Numbered from the stretch's first letter, positions 25,213 through 39,155 are shown. The stretch: 64,000 nt of DNA from Anaeromyces robustus (GCA_002104895.1 MCFG01000028.1:17501-81500); one strand, 5' to 3'. Made by a program: numbers and translations. Notes: generated by a model not told the origin, from the sequence alone.

Positions 25213-26850
25213 ATATATATATATATTTATAATTTAATAATAATTATAATAATATCTATTTCTAAAATCTAAAATATATAATATAAATATCTTAAAAATA
25301 AATAAAAAGATTAATCCAGAAACTCGTCCATCAAAAATTGGACCATCATTTACAGGTCATTTTAGAATTACTGCTAATACACCAAAGGGTCTTGTTCCAT
25401 TTTTCCCTAATATACCAGCATCTGTTGCCACATTAAGTGAAAATAATAATCAATTTCAAAGAAATAATAATAATAATAATAATAATAATCTTAATAATAA
25501 ACAAGTTTTCTGTTCTACATGTAAAACTGAATGTACTCAAAAAAGATATCATTGTTTAACTCAAAGAAGTATTAATTTATGTCCTAATTGTTATTCAGAA
25601 GGAATATTTCCAATAGATTTAACTAGTAGTAATTTCATAAAATTAGAAAATACCATTATTGATCAAGAAATTGATGAACGATGGACTGATCAAGAAATAT
25701 TATTATTATTAGAAGGTATTGAATTATATGATGATGAATGGATGAAAATTGCTGAATATGTAGGTACAAAAACTCATCGTCAATGTATTTCAAAATTCCT
25801 TGAATTACCAATTGAAGATCCATTCCTTGAAAATAATACTAATCTTCAAGGTAAGAATGAAAATTAAATATATATATATATAGTGATATAAATATATTAT
25901 TTTATATATATATTAAATGAAATGTTTTAATATTAATATACTAATATAAAAAAATTTTTTTTTTATTTTTATTTTTATTTTTATTTTTATTTTTATTTTT
26001 ATTTTACAAATATTATATTTTAATTATTTAATATACCAAAAAAAAAAAAAAAAAAAAAAAAAAAGATTCACTTGAAAAACTAAATTCAGATTCTTCAATA
26101 ACTGAAAATATTAAATCCTCATCACCTGCTAATATTGGACCAATGAAATATTCAAGAATACCATTTAATCAAGCTGATAATCCAGTACTTTCAGTTGTTA
26201 CCTTTTTAGCATCAATTGCTGATCCAAAAGCTACCAAGGCAGCAGTTAAAGCAGCAGTAGAAGAATTAGAACAACCAAATTCATTAAAAAAATATATTCA
26301 AAGTTATAAAGAATCTATATTAAAGAAAGATTCTTTAGCAGTTAAAAATAATGATAAAAAAGATGATAAAAATAAACAAGAAGATTCTGAAAAACCAAAC
26401 GAATCAAGTAAATATAATAATAATAATAATATAAATATAAATATAAATATAAATATAAATATAAATATAAATATAGTTATAATAATTATTAACCATTAAA
26501 ATGAATTTATATTAAAAATAATAAATTAATAAAAAAAATTTTTTTTTTCTTTTGTATATTAAATATTATATATACAATAAAATATATATATATATATTCA
26601 ATTTATAGGAAATAAATTAAAATCAACTAAAGAAGAAATAGAAACACAAAAGATGTTAAATAAATTAATTGAATTAAAATTAAAGAAATTTGAATTAAAA
26701 TACAAAAATTTTGAATTATTAGAAAAGAATATTGAAAATGAAAAGAAAGAATTTGAAAGACAACATCAAAATCTTTATATTGATAAATTAGTATTTAAAA
26801 GACATATACAACAAAAAAATAATAATGCTAAAAGAACAAAACTATATTAA
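23084..26850 (+). CDS. SWI3: SWI3/RSC8/SMARCC subunit of a SWI/SNF chromatin remodeller
   Basis: Five exons: 23084-24227, 24487-25145, 25310-25850, 26066-26407, 26609-26850; 975 aa. Core scaffold of SWI/SNF or RSC type nucleosome remodellers. Residues 1-210 are almost pure Asn/Met repeat (MNN, NMNNN). Next comes the SMARCC N-terminal module (about 225-480; [44 protein letters not shown]) as in animal BAF155/170. SWIRM is at about 507-605 ([28 protein letters not shown]), a ZZ-like zinc finger at about 667-705 (CSTCKTEC...LCPNCY), SANT at about 724-773 ([16 protein letters not shown]...MKIAEYV), then a C-terminal coiled coil at about 905-965 ([20 protein letters not shown]). All family parts are present in order. 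Whether it serves SWI/SNF, RSC or both cannot be told. Downstream of FACT on the same strand. Confidence 0.95.
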
Positions 26851-27841
26851 TAATATTAATGTTTTATTAATGAGAGGGTAAACGAATATTATTATTTTAA
26901 ATAATTTTTAAATATTTTATTTTAAATAATTTTTAAATGTTAATGTTTATTTTTTTTTTTTTCTTTTTAATTTTTAATTTTTAATTTTTAATTTTTAATT
27001 TTTAATTTTTAATTTTAAATTTTTAATTTTTTTTTTTATTTTTATTGTTAATTTTTTTTTAAAATTTTAAATTTTTTTTTTCTTTTATCAAAATAAACAA
27101 TTTATTTTTTAAAAGCATTATAATAAATTAAAAGCAATCTTTTTTTTTAAATATTTATATTATTGTAATTTATTACATGCATTTTTTTTGTTTTTGTTAT
27201 AACATTTTCTTATTTAAATTAATCAATTGTTATTTTTTTTTTGTTATTCTATATTTATTAACAAATAATTTTTATTATTGTTATATTTCTTTTGATATAT
27301 ATAATCTTTAAATTAAAATAATTAATAATAATAATACTAATAAAAATTAATTATATAAAAAAAATTATTATATTTATGAATATTAATATGTTTTCTTTTT
27401 TATATTTTTTACAGGTATTTTATATTTTATTTTGTATAGTGTAGAGAATATGATTGGTATATTAGTTTATAGATTTATTTTTTTGTTTTTTTTAACTAAT
27501 TTAAAAATTAAAAAAAAAATGATTAAAATACCTAAAATATAAAATAATACATATATACATATATATAATAATTTTTAAATTTTTTTTTAAATTAATAAAA
27601 TTAAAGATTTCATATTTTAAGGTTGCACAAAAAATTTTTTTTTATTGTTTAATTATTATAAAATTGAAAATAAATAATAATAAAAGTATAAAGAAAAAAA
27701 AAAATAAAAAATAAAAAATAAAAAATAAAAAATAAAAAATAAAAAATTAAACATTTCATTTTTATAAAATTTAAAATTTTCTTTCTTTTTTTTTTTTTTT
27801 TAATCATTTATGAATTTTTATAATTCTAAATAAATTCAAAA
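26851..27841. other. Spacer between SWI3 and the ankyrin gene
   Basis: Includes a TTTTTAA tandem (about 26964-27025) and an AAAAAAT tandem (about 27692-27745). Rest is T- and A-rich with no gene. Confidence 0.65.
26964..27745. repeat. TTTTTAA and AAAAAAT short tandem repeats
   Basis: Two separate 7-bp tandem arrays: TTTTTAA (26964-27025) and AAAAAAT (27692-27745), with unrelated AT-rich sequence between. Confidence 0.7.
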
Positions 27842-29673
27842 ATGTTTGATGAAAGAATAATGTCATTATTAGAAGCTGCCTCTTTAGGGTATTAATATAT
27901 TTGTTTTAAATAAAATTAATTCAAAAATAAAATCTTGTTTTGTTTTAAAAATAATTAATTGACATTAATTATTTTTTTTTTTTTAATTCTTTTTTCTTTT
28001 TCATTGATTCATTATTTATTTTATATTATAATACATTCTTATAACTAAAAAGTAATTTAAAGGCAGTAAAATATTTCGTTAATGCCGGAGTTAATGTAAT
28101 TTTAAAATATAATATTAACATTTTTTTCAATATTTTATTTATAATAAAGAAATTTTAATTAAAAATGACTTTAATTATTAATTTTTTCTTTTTTTTAAAA
28201 AAAAAAAGGTTAATGGACAACATAAAATGAATAAATATACTCCATTACACTGGTAAATAATTTAAAAGTAAAAAAAATAAAAATATTATTCTTTTTAAGT
28301 AAATTTTATATTATTATACTTATATATTTTATAAATTATAAAAAAAAAGGGCTGTTACTAGAGGACATACTACAATTGTACAATATTTATTAGCTAATGT
28401 AAATAAAAAAAAAAAAAATCTTTAATCTATAAATAATTATTGCATATAAATATTATTTTATGAAATTTTATGAAAAAAAATAAATTAAATAACTAAATGA
28501 TATATATTAAATATTACTATAAAAGGGTGCTGATCCTTCTATTAAAAATGCCAAAGGTGAAATACCAGCTGATTTATCAAAATCTGAAGAAATTTCAAAA
28601 CTTTTAAATGGTATTTTTTTTTTTGGTTTATAAAAAAAAAAAAGGAACTTAAATAGTTTTAATATTAATTTTTAAATACAGATATAAATATAATTGTTAT
28701 AAATATTTAAATTAATAAAGATTTTTTATATCTTTCATTGAATTAACTTTTATAATAATAATTAATAAAATTCATTGAAATGATTAAAATTAATAATATT
28801 AATAATAATTATTTTTATATATATAATATTGTTATCTCTACAGCTGAATTACCAAAAGAAATTAAGAAATTACCTATTAATTTTGAATTAAGTTATATAA
28901 AAAACCCAGATCTATTAAAAGTATGGTCTTCACCTGATGAATTACCAGAAGAAAAAACCTTTACTCAAATTGAACAAGAAAGAAAAGAAACAGAATTAAT
29001 AAAAAAACAACAAGAAGCTCCAATAACTGAAGATAATGAAAAAGAATTTTTAATTTATAAAGGTGAACAATCTATGAATAATTTATTAGGTTGTGTTTCT
29101 ATCAATGAAAATAGACCTATTGAAGATTTAGTTCTAACTATTAAAGAGGTAAATATTTATTATATAACAATTATTATTACATAATAATGATGAAAATGAA
29201 AATAAATAATAATAAAGGATAATAATAATAACAATAATAAATAATATAATTAAGAATAATAATAAAAATATAATAATAAATAATAATAAATTAAAATAAT
29301 AAAATGTAATATAAAAAAGATAAAAAAATTAATAAATAATAATACTAAATATGCAAATACTTATATTAATCATTAAAAATAATAATAATAAAAATTAATA
29401 AATAATAAAAATAAATATGCAAATATTTTATATTAATTATTAAAAAAAAAATAATAATTAATAAATAATAATAATAATAATATGCAAATATTTATATTAA
29501 TTATTAACAATATTATTATTTTTTTAAAAAAATAATAATAGGAAATTGATGACTCTTCTGATCTAAGTATGATTTATAAAACTAATGATACTATGAAGAT
29601 TCCAATTAATAAAAAGCAATATAAATATGCTATTAAAAAAATATTTAAATCAACTAATGCTGTTATTATATAA
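27842..29673 (+). CDS. Small ankyrin-repeat protein resembling ANKRD40
   Basis: Seven short exons: 27842-27888, 28053-28095, 28209-28252, 28350-28398, 28526-28610, 28844-29148, 29542-29673; 234 aa. Residues 1 to about 90 hold about two ankyrin repeats (LLEAASLGNLKAVKYFVNAG; YTPLHWAVTRGHTTIVQYLL; GADPSIKNAKGEIPADLS). A Glu/Lys-rich linker follows (EELPEEKTFTQIEQERKE), then a C-terminal region (NNLLGCVSINE; EDLVLTIKEEI; ISMIYKTN-like). The N-terminal spacing, including the VN-xx-N entry before TPLHWA and KGE-x-P after the second helix pair, resembles animal ANKRD40, as does having a small folded C-terminal region after a linker. I infer kinship with moderate confidence; cellular role is unknown. 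Every exon joins in frame, so the gene looks intact. Confidence 0.8.
29345..29510. repeat. Three ~65-bp repeats with an ATGCAAAT core in the last ankyrin-gene intron
   Basis: ATGCAAAT occurs at 29351, 29417 and 29482, each followed by a TTATATTAAT-CATTA/TTATTA block and AATAAT runs. Spacing is 66 and 65 bp. Confidence 0.8.
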
Positions 29674-32600
29674 TTATTTTATAATTTTTTTTTTAGAACT
29701 AAATATTTATAATAGAATAATAAGTAATAGATTTTTTTTTAATATATATAATAATATAATTTTAAATTATTTATAATAACAAAAATAATAACCTTTTTTA
29801 AAGTTCTAATCTTTAAAAATAATGGATATAATGTAATCTTTACATCTTTACAGTAGATATATAATAAAATTATAATAATAAATAATATGTAAAAAAAAAA
29901 AAAAGTTTTAATAAGATAAATAATTATCAATAAACAATTATAGATAATAATTAAACTAATCTTACAATTTATTCATTTATTTATTTATTAATTAATTTAT
30001 TAATTTAATTAGTTTGCATATATAAATAAATATAATAGATTTTATTAAAATTTCTTAAATATTAATAATAATAATCTTCAGATTGTAATTTATAATATTA
30101 TAAAATATTTTTTAGTTAAATTTCTTATTATTTTTTTTTTTATTATTTACATTATTTACATAATAATTAATTTTTATATAATAATATTTGTTTTCTAAAT
30201 TTTATTGGTTTATACGATTTCTAAGATCTTTAATGATTTTAATTTTATATATTATAATAATTACTATATAAATTTAATTAACTATTAAAAAATATAATTT
30301 TTATATATTAAAATGCTGCAGATTAATAATAGATTTTATTTTTATATATTTTTATATACACATACTTTTAGTTTTTAGGTTTCAGTTTTTAGTTTTTAAT
30401 TTTTAGTTTTTAGTTTTTACAAAAATGAATAAATGGACAAATAAGTATATAAATAAATGAATAAGAAAAAATATAAATTTTTTATAGAAATGTTAAAAAA
30501 AAATACAAACAATATTATATTTAATTGCTCTTTATTATTTTTTTTTAAAAAAAAAAAAAAAGATTAAAATGATAGAATACATTATGTTTCTATTCTTTTA
30601 TTACAATTAATTATTTATTATTATTGATATATGGAGTTTAAAAGTAGTCATTTATAATGTATATATATTAGGATATAGTATTTAATAATCAAGAAAAAGA
30701 ATAACAATCAAGAAAAAGAAAATAAGAAAATATTTAAAAAAATATTTTGATATAATATTAAATAATTATATAAATAGAATATTAAATAATTATATAAATA
30801 GAGTATATATATATATATATTTATCTAAAGACATCTATTTTAAAGAGACTTTCTACATGCTTTGTTGTTTCATTAATTATTATTATTATTATTAAAGTAA
30901 TTTATTAATAATTTAATAATAAAAGTTTTTTTTTTTTAACCTTTTAAAATTGATTCTTATTATGAGGGTAAAACTTATTTATCCTTAAATAATTTGTACA
31001 TTAATTTTTTTATGTAATTAAAATTATTGTATAAATGTAATAGAAATTATTATTAATTTTAATAAAATAATAATAAGTGATACAGTATTAAATATTAACT
31101 ATTAACAATGAAATAAAAAAAAAAAAAAAAAGAAAATTTTAGTTTAGTGTTAATCAAAAGTCTAAAATTAAAAAAGCTAAAATCTTATGTATTAACATGT
31201 TTAGAATTATGATGTATTTAATATCTTTTTTAAATTTTTGTTATACTTTTATTCATTACATCGTTTATCATTCTAATTGTTGTTTTTAATTTGATATAAT
31301 TTTTATCATTAATATATATATTTTACAATCATTTTGCTTATTTTATGTTTTTTGTATATTAACTAATATTGCCTCACAAATAATATTTAAGTCTTCATTA
31401 TTCATCTTAATACATTATCCTTATTATTTTATTATCTAGTAAAATTTATGTCATTTGAATAATTATATATAATTATAAAATTGATATTATTCTTTATTAG
31501 AAAATAAAAAAAAAAAACTCCAAAAAATGATTATCGATATCATTCGTTTAGCATTATAAAATTCATTCTTTATATATCTATGAATAATTATTATTTAAAA
31601 GCGTTATTTTTCTTCTATATTCAATAATATATTAAGATGAGTTATCCATTATTATTATTTCAGTATAATAATAATAATGGATAACTCATCTTTTTTTTTT
31701 TTCTATTTTTTTTTTTTTTTGTTATTTTTTACTTTTTTTTTATATTTTATTTAAACAACTTTATAGGATATGGTTAAATTGAATAAAAGTTAAAAATATT
31801 TATTATGAATGTATATATTTTAACAATTTTTAAATAGATTTAACTATATTATTCAGTTTTATACGGTTATTCTAAGTAAAACTTTAAACATTAAAAAAAA
31901 AAGTAAAAAATAAAATCTAAGAAAAACTAAATATAATATACACTGTATAAATAATTTTTAAAAGGGAAAACAGAAAACCATTTTTCTTATTCAAAAAGCA
32001 TTAAATTTAAGTATTAATATTATTGATAATGTTATAAAAATAATATTTCGTTTTAATCTTTAATTTTCATTATGTTCTATTTTATATCTATTAAATGTTA
32101 AATATCATTAGTTACAATGGCATTGTCAAATTTAATGAATATATCATAGAAAAGTAAATAAATAAATAAATAAATAAATAAAAAATTTTTTTTTATATTT
32201 GTATTAAACTATAAATAATTGTAAATAAAATTTTTTTTCTAATTTATTTGTTTAAAATTCTTTCTACTTATTAATATTATTTTCTTTTTTTTTTTATTTT
32301 TACTTCTTTTCCTTCTTATTTTATTTTTTTTATATTTTATCTTTTCTTTATATTTGGTAAAAACTAAAAAAAAAAAAATTTTTAATAATTATTTTTATTA
32401 TAATTAAAAATTTTTTTTTTAAACCTTAGCATAATATTTAACTATATCAAAATTTATCTTATAGAAAGCTTTTTATTATTAAAAATAAAAAAATAAAAAA
32501 TAAAAAATAAAAGAAAAGAAAAAGAAAAAGAAAAATAAAATAATATATGGAATTAAAATAATATTTACAGATATCACTTATTAAAAAAAAAAAAAGACAA

Positions 32601-33434
32601 AATACTTTTTTCAAAAGATAGACTTAATTAGAAAAACGATACATTTTTTATACTTTAAAAAGTAATACTAGAAATAAAATATTAGAAAAACATATATATT
32701 TTATATAATTATTGTATTTTTTATTAAAAATAAATATACCTTTATTTAAATATTAAACATTCTATTTTATTAAAAATAAGATAAGATAAAAAAAAAAGTT
32801 ATTTAAAGCTGTATTAAATAGTTTATATTATTATTTTAATATAAATGGCATTGTTATAAATAATAGTTTTTTTTTTTTAAAAAATATTTTTTTATTATAC
32901 ACTTTTTTTTTTTAAACTATAGCAATTGAACTATCTTTTCAATTCTATATACATTTCATTGATAGAACAATATATATAGCTTTTTTTTAAATTTTATTTT
33001 ACAATTTAAATAAATACATTATATTAATATTTATAAATTATTTTAGAATAAAAATTAAAGTTATTCTTTTTTAATAAGAAATTTCAGAAATTCGAATTTT
33101 GTTATAAAAAAAGAAAAAAAAAAAAAAAAAGAAAAAGAAAAAAGAAATTATTAACTGCTTTAATTTTTAAATATAATATTTGATGCTTATTTTACATCCA
33201 TTTATATTTTTTCTTTTAATTTTATACCATTTTTAGTTCAATAATATTAAATGCAATTTTATTCCTTATTTTATTTTTAATAAGATATAATCGATTAATA
33301 TAAATTAATATAATTTTATTTAAATTTATTTAATATTATTTATATCTTTTTTTATATTTTATAAATTATAAATAATTATTATATTAACATTCATTTATTA
33401 ATAATTGTTAAGATTTTAAAATATATTATTCATA
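29674..33434. other. Large gene-free spacer before the PHD gene
   Basis: 3.8 kb with no supportable reading frame. Notable content is a tight hairpin at 31634-31692, a TTTTTAG-type run near 30365-30420 and an AAAT run near 32156-32180. Some stretches (about 31130-31560) are less repetitive but show no coding or tRNA pattern. Confidence 0.6.
31634..31692. repeat. Tight 26-bp hairpin followed by a T tract
   Basis: Arms 31634-31659 and 31667-31692 are exact reverse complements with a 7-nt loop. The outer stem is the mixed-sequence word AAGATGAGTTATCC; the inner part is ATT/AAT repeats. A run of about 12 T follows directly. Confidence 0.85.
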
Positions 33435-35223
33435 ATGTTAAATAAAAGAACCTCGGAATCTGATAAGCAAAAAACTAAAAAACAAAAATTAGAAAATGAA
33501 GGTAGTATTTATAAAACTATTTTTTTTTTTATTTTCTTGTTGCTATTATTAATGTTTTTTTTTTTATAAATAATTTGTATATAAATTTAGAATCCGATTC
33601 TCAGAGTGTAGTATGTATATTATTATTTTAAAAGTTTTATTATTATTTTTTTATAGATTTATCGACTTTAAATATTTAGTAATTTTTTTTTTTTTTTTTA
33701 TTTTATTTTATTTTATTTTTTTTTTATTTTATTATATTTTATTTTAATATATATATTATTTATTTATTTATTATTTTTTTTTTAGAAAAATAATCCTAAT
33801 AATGATGAACAAGTAACTTCTGCACCAAAAAGATCTATAAGGTTAAGAAATAAAAGTAAAAGTAATAGTGAAATATCAATAAAGAAAATTATAATAACTG
33901 AGTCATCAAGTAAAAAAATGAATTCGGATATAGACAATTCAGAACAAAATAATACTAATAGTAGTAAAAGCTCAAGTAAAGTAAATAGTCCAAGAACTGG
34001 AACACGTGGAAGAAGAAAAGATAAATCAATTGAAAATAGTAATTCTTCTTTATCATCAACTTCAACTTCTATAGTTAGTACTCCTAGTAAAAAAGGTAGA
34101 AAAGCTTCCACTAAAACAGATAATTCAGAAATAAAATCACCTAAAGATAAATCAAAATCAAAACGAACAAGAAATAAGAAACAAGAAAAAGATGAAACTT
34201 TAGATAAAGTTGAAATTCATATTAGTGATGATTCAGATAACAATCATAACATTGATATTAACAACAACAACAATAATAATAATTTAGAAAATAAATCTTT
34301 AAATAGTATAGAACCAATAATAAAAGTTGAAGTAAATGAAAAAAAACATAAATTAAGCAAAACACCTTCAATTTTATCTATTTCTGATGTATCAGAAACG
34401 TCATCACAAGAAATAGATTCATCAGTACATTCTTTACAAACAGTTTCTTCTTTATCAGTAAATAGCATTAAAGATGGTGAAGAGGAAAGTGAGGATTTAA
34501 GTCATCAGCAGAATAATAAAGATATTGTAACATATCAAGATAATAGTACTGATAATAACAAAACATCAAAAGTAATAAATTCACCATCATTATCACAATC
34601 TCATAATAATACTAATAACAATGTAAATAATAATAACATTGATATTAACAATAAAAATGAAATTAACAATACAACTACTATAACCACCACCACCATCAAT
34701 AATAATAATAACAATAATAATGTTAATAATTCTAATATAAAGATTGCCGTTACAAATAATGATAATACATCAACTAATATTACAAATAATCATACATCAG
34801 CTAATAAAACCACTACTTCATCATCAAATCATTATAATTCTAGATCTCATAGTAAAAGAAAGAAGAAATTAACAATTAAGAAATCAGAACTTTCTGGAAG
34901 AAGTGTTTATATACCAGCAGGATTAGTTAATCCATTTAGAGAAAGACCACATCACCAGAAAGTTGATGAAAGTATTAAAGAAGATATGATTATTATAAGA
35001 GAATGTATTCAAAGTTCAACAGATATAGAACATAAACCTGTTGTTGAAAAACCAGAAATTGGGTAATTTTTTTTTTTTATTTTTTATTTTTTATTTTTTA
35101 TTTTTTATTTTTATTATTTTTTTTATTTTTATTTTTATTTTTTATATTTATTATTCTTTAGTTATTATTTAATATTATTTGTTATATTTTTATTATTTTT
35201 ATTTTAATTAGTTTTTAATTATA

Positions 35224-35256
<33 letters not shown>

Positions 35257-36256
35257 GTCACATATATATATATTTTGTTTTATATTTATATTATTTATAA
35301 TTAATTATCGTACATTAAACATATATAAATAATAAATATATGAATTTTAATTAATATTTATTTAAATATTTATTAATATAAATAATGTACATAAAATTTG
35401 ATTTATATATACATATATATATATATTGTCATTTATATAAATTAGAACAAAAAAGTAAATATATTGTAGAGATATTTTTTTTGATTTATTTATTTGTCAT
35501 TATATTTATGCATCAAATATTTCTAATCAATATAATTATATATATTTATTGGTGAAAATGTTTTTTTTTTATAATAATATAATAATATCCAGAAATACTC
35601 ATGGTACTCGTAGAAGTTTAAGAAGAACTTCATTAGCAAATTCAGCACAAAATAATAGTTCAAATGGTAATTTTACTGGTAGTTCACCAAAAGCTCGATA
35701 TTCACAAGAACAATTAACAAAATTAAATTCATATAATCAAGGTGTTATTCCATTTAATGCATTAGATGATATGTCTAAGGTAAAATAATATAAAAAATGG
35801 TTTTATAATATTTATATAATTTATTTTTACATTATTTAATATTAATTATACAAATATTATATTTATATTTTATATTGCGTTATAATTTTATATAATAATA
35901 TTATATATATAAAAAAAAATTGAAATAATTTTATGATATTAATGTTATTTTGATATAAAGACTGAAATTAATGAAGATTTTTGTTCTACATGTCATCAAT
36001 CAACTGGATGCTTTTTATGTTGTGATTCATGTCCAAAAAGTTTTCATTTTGATTGTGTTAATCCACCGTTAGATAAATCTTCAATTCCAGAAGGTCTTTG
36101 GGAATGTAAAGAATGCCGTGCTAAAAAGGTATATAATATTACATTTTTTACACATACATTCTTAAATCTATTAAATGAATAAATAATAAATAAATAATAA
36201 TATAAATAAATAAAAATTAATTAATACTAATTACTAATTAACTTATTACTAATTTG

Positions 36257-36288
<32 letters not shown>

Positions 36289-38406
36289 TATTTTTATTTT
36301 TTTTTTTTTTTATATTTTTATATTTTTATATTTTTTATATTTTTTATATTTTTATATTTTTATATTTTTATATTTTTATTTATATTTATATTTATATTTA
36401 TATTTATATTTATATTTTTATTTATATTTATATTTATATTTATATTTATATTTATATTTATATTTATATTTATATTTATATTTATATTTATATTTATATT
36501 TATATTTATATTTATATTTATATTTATATTTATATTTATATTTATATTTATATTTATATTTATATTTATATTTATATTTATATTTATTATTTTTTGTATT
36601 ATTATAATATACAAAACAAACAAACAAATAAATAAATATTAAAAGGATCCTGAATTATTAAAGGATGATTCTAATAATAAAAATATTTGGGAGGTTTTGT
36701 TAAAAAATTTAGATAAACATAATCCAAAATCTTTTGAATTACCAGATTGGTTAGTTGATGAATATGAAAATATCATAAAAAATCCAGTTACTGGTGATTA
36801 TTTAGATATTTCTCAATGGAAATCAGTTAGAATTAGTAGAAATGGTACAATTTCTCATACTTCTCAAAGTGAAAGTTATTTAAAAACTATTCCAGTTTGT
36901 TATAAATGTGGTCAGGGTATATCCAAGGTAATATATATATATATATATATAAATGATTAACAATAATTATTACTATAATTTTTTTTATTTTATTTTATTT
37001 ATTTATTTATTTATTTTTATTATAATATATATTATAATAATTATTCATTTATTAATTTATTATTGTATTTTTTTTTTTTTTTTTTCCTTTTCTTTTATAT
37101 ATCTATTCTTTCTATCAATCTATTTATCTATCTATCTACATATTCCATTTATTTATTTATAGGATCATTTAGTTCAATGTGATTATTGTGATCTTTCATG
37201 GCATTTAGATTGTTTAGATCCACCATTGTCAAGTAATCCAAATACCAATATTATTTTAATTGGTAATGCTAATAGTAATGGAATTATTACTAAACATAAT
37301 AACAATTCTTCAGGTCATGATAATGGAAATGATCATATTCATTCTAAAGAAAATATTGTAATAGAAAATCATAGAATATATGGTATGAAAAGGAAATGGA
37401 TGTGCCCTTGTCATGCTGATTGGGAAATGCCTAAGAAAAGACATAAAAAAAGTGTTATTGAAGTTGATATTAATAATTTAACTCAAGCTGATTTTGATAA
37501 AATTGCTGAATTTGAAGCTGGTCGAATTGAACCTGAAGAAGAATCTATAAATGAGCCATTTAATAATAACAATAATAATAATATTAATAGTAATAATAAT
37601 AATAATAAAAATAATATACCCAATCCATCTACAGATGATCATACCACTATTAAAGATACCAATAATACTAATAATGTAAATAATATTAAAAAAGAAAAAG
37701 ATAATGAAACTGAAATAATAAATACAACAAAAATTAAAAAGGAAGATGAACCACCAATAGAGCTTCATTATAGTGATAATACTAAAGAAATTAAAAAAGA
37801 AATTAATCCATCATTTGTAGATTTAGGTAAAGTAATCATTAATAAAATAATAATAATAATTAATATACATACATATACATACATATTAAATTTTATTTTT
37901 TATTAATATATTTTATTGAATATATAAATTGCTTAAAATCATTTTTTTTTATATATTAATATAGACAAAAATAATATTAACCCTGTTGTTGTTGAGAATG
38001 ATTTTATAAATCACGTTCAAAAGTAAGATTGAAAAAGTTTTTTTTTTCTTTTTTTTCTATATTTATTATTTAATTTGATTTTATATATATATATAAATAT
38101 ATTAATATTTTTTGTTGTTTATTATTTTTAAAAAAGCATGAAAAGTACTTTAAGATCATATCATTCAAAAGTTATGAAATTACCTGATCATGCAATTGAA
38201 TACCATTCTAATATTCGTGATTTATATTCAAATGAAAATAATGATAAAAATCTTATTCCAGATATTCCTGAACAAGATATAGAAGATGTAAGTATATCAT
38301 TTAAATAAAGTAAAAAAAAAAAATATCTTTTTATTAGTTTTTAATAATTTTAAAATTTATTAATTTAATAATTATAAATCTTATTAATATATTATAACAT
38401 AATACT

Positions 38407-38469
<63 letters not shown>

Positions 38470-39155
38470 GTTATTAAATTTATATAATATTTATATATTT
38501 CTATATATAGTGGCTATTAACAGTAACTAAACTACAACAAGATATTGCTAAAGAATTAAGTTATAGAAAATCAATGAAAAAGTTCTGGGAAAATATACGT
38601 ATAGAAAAACTACCAGATCCTCCGTATGATTATTGTTATTCAAATAAAAAACTTCAAGAAAAGAAACATTTAAATCAATTAGAGATATTATGTAAAGCTG
38701 CATTGGTTAGTATAATATTGATAAAAATAAAATGAAAAATAAATAAAATAAATAGATATTATATATATATTATTTTTATTTATATTTTATATTTATTAAT
38801 GATTAATTTAATATTTATTTTTTTTATATAACATTTTTTTATTAATATTATTAATCAAATATTATTTTCCCGTAATATTTTAAATATAATTAATATTTAA
38901 TAGGAAGCACCATATAATCAATATATTACATCAAAAAATGTTACTCAATTATTAGATTCTAAAATTTTATTTAATAATGATGAAAAAATCATAGATAAAA
39001 TTATGAAAGATTCTGATGAATTATCATCTGATCAAAATAATGAATCATCTTCTTTATCAGAGGTAATATCAAAAGATGATCCATTATTTAAACAATTTTT
39101 AACTTGGAGAAAACTTTGTAAAAAGATTTTAAATCCAACACCTAATAATATTTAA
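33435..39155 (+). CDS. RCO1: Rco1/PHF12-like double PHD finger protein (Rpd3S histone deacetylase complex)
   Basis: Eleven exons: 33435-33501, 33591-33610, 33786-35062, 35593-35779, 35961-36128, 36646-36927, 37163-37826, 37965-38022, 38137-38287, 38511-38705, 38904-39155; 1106 aa. The first ~450 residues are disordered, Ser/Asn/Lys-rich (KRSIRLRNKSKS and long NNN/TTT stretches). PHD1 is at about 520-570 (DFCSTCHQSTGCFLCCDSCP; SFHFDCVNPPL; WECKEC). Then comes the Rco1-type stretch PKSFELPDWLVDEY and an atypical PHD2 at about 655-745 (VCYKCGQG; LVQCDYCDLSWHLDCLDPP), whose final WMCPCH pair is displaced by a ~45-residue Asn/His-rich insertion. Rco1 with Eaf3 directs Rpd3/Sin3 to methylated H3K36 chromatin in gene bodies. 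PHD1 plus the following region is the basis for this call; PHF12 is the animal counterpart. Exon 2 is only 20 nt. Confidence 0.85.
36362..36588. repeat. TTTATA hexanucleotide tract in RCO1 intron 5
   Basis: About 35 near-perfect hexamers ending shortly before the 3' splice site at 36645. The long Tyr/Leu, Tyr/Ile and Ile/Asn frames on both strands here are repeat artefacts. Confidence 0.9.
38408..38475. repeat. AAT/ATT inverted microsatellite in RCO1 intron 9
   Basis: A run of about 13 AAT units switches directly to about 9 ATT units, giving a self-complementary hairpin just upstream of exon 10. Confidence 0.8.

Noticed and set aside
33782-34468. Minus-strand frames opposite the PHD gene
   Set aside because: Antisense shadows of Ser/Asn/Lys-rich coding sequence; no domain.
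36254-36635. Tyr-Leu, Tyr-Ile, Ile-Asn and Lys-Tyr repeat frames on both strands
   Set aside because: All derive from a TTTATA array inside an RCO1 intron.
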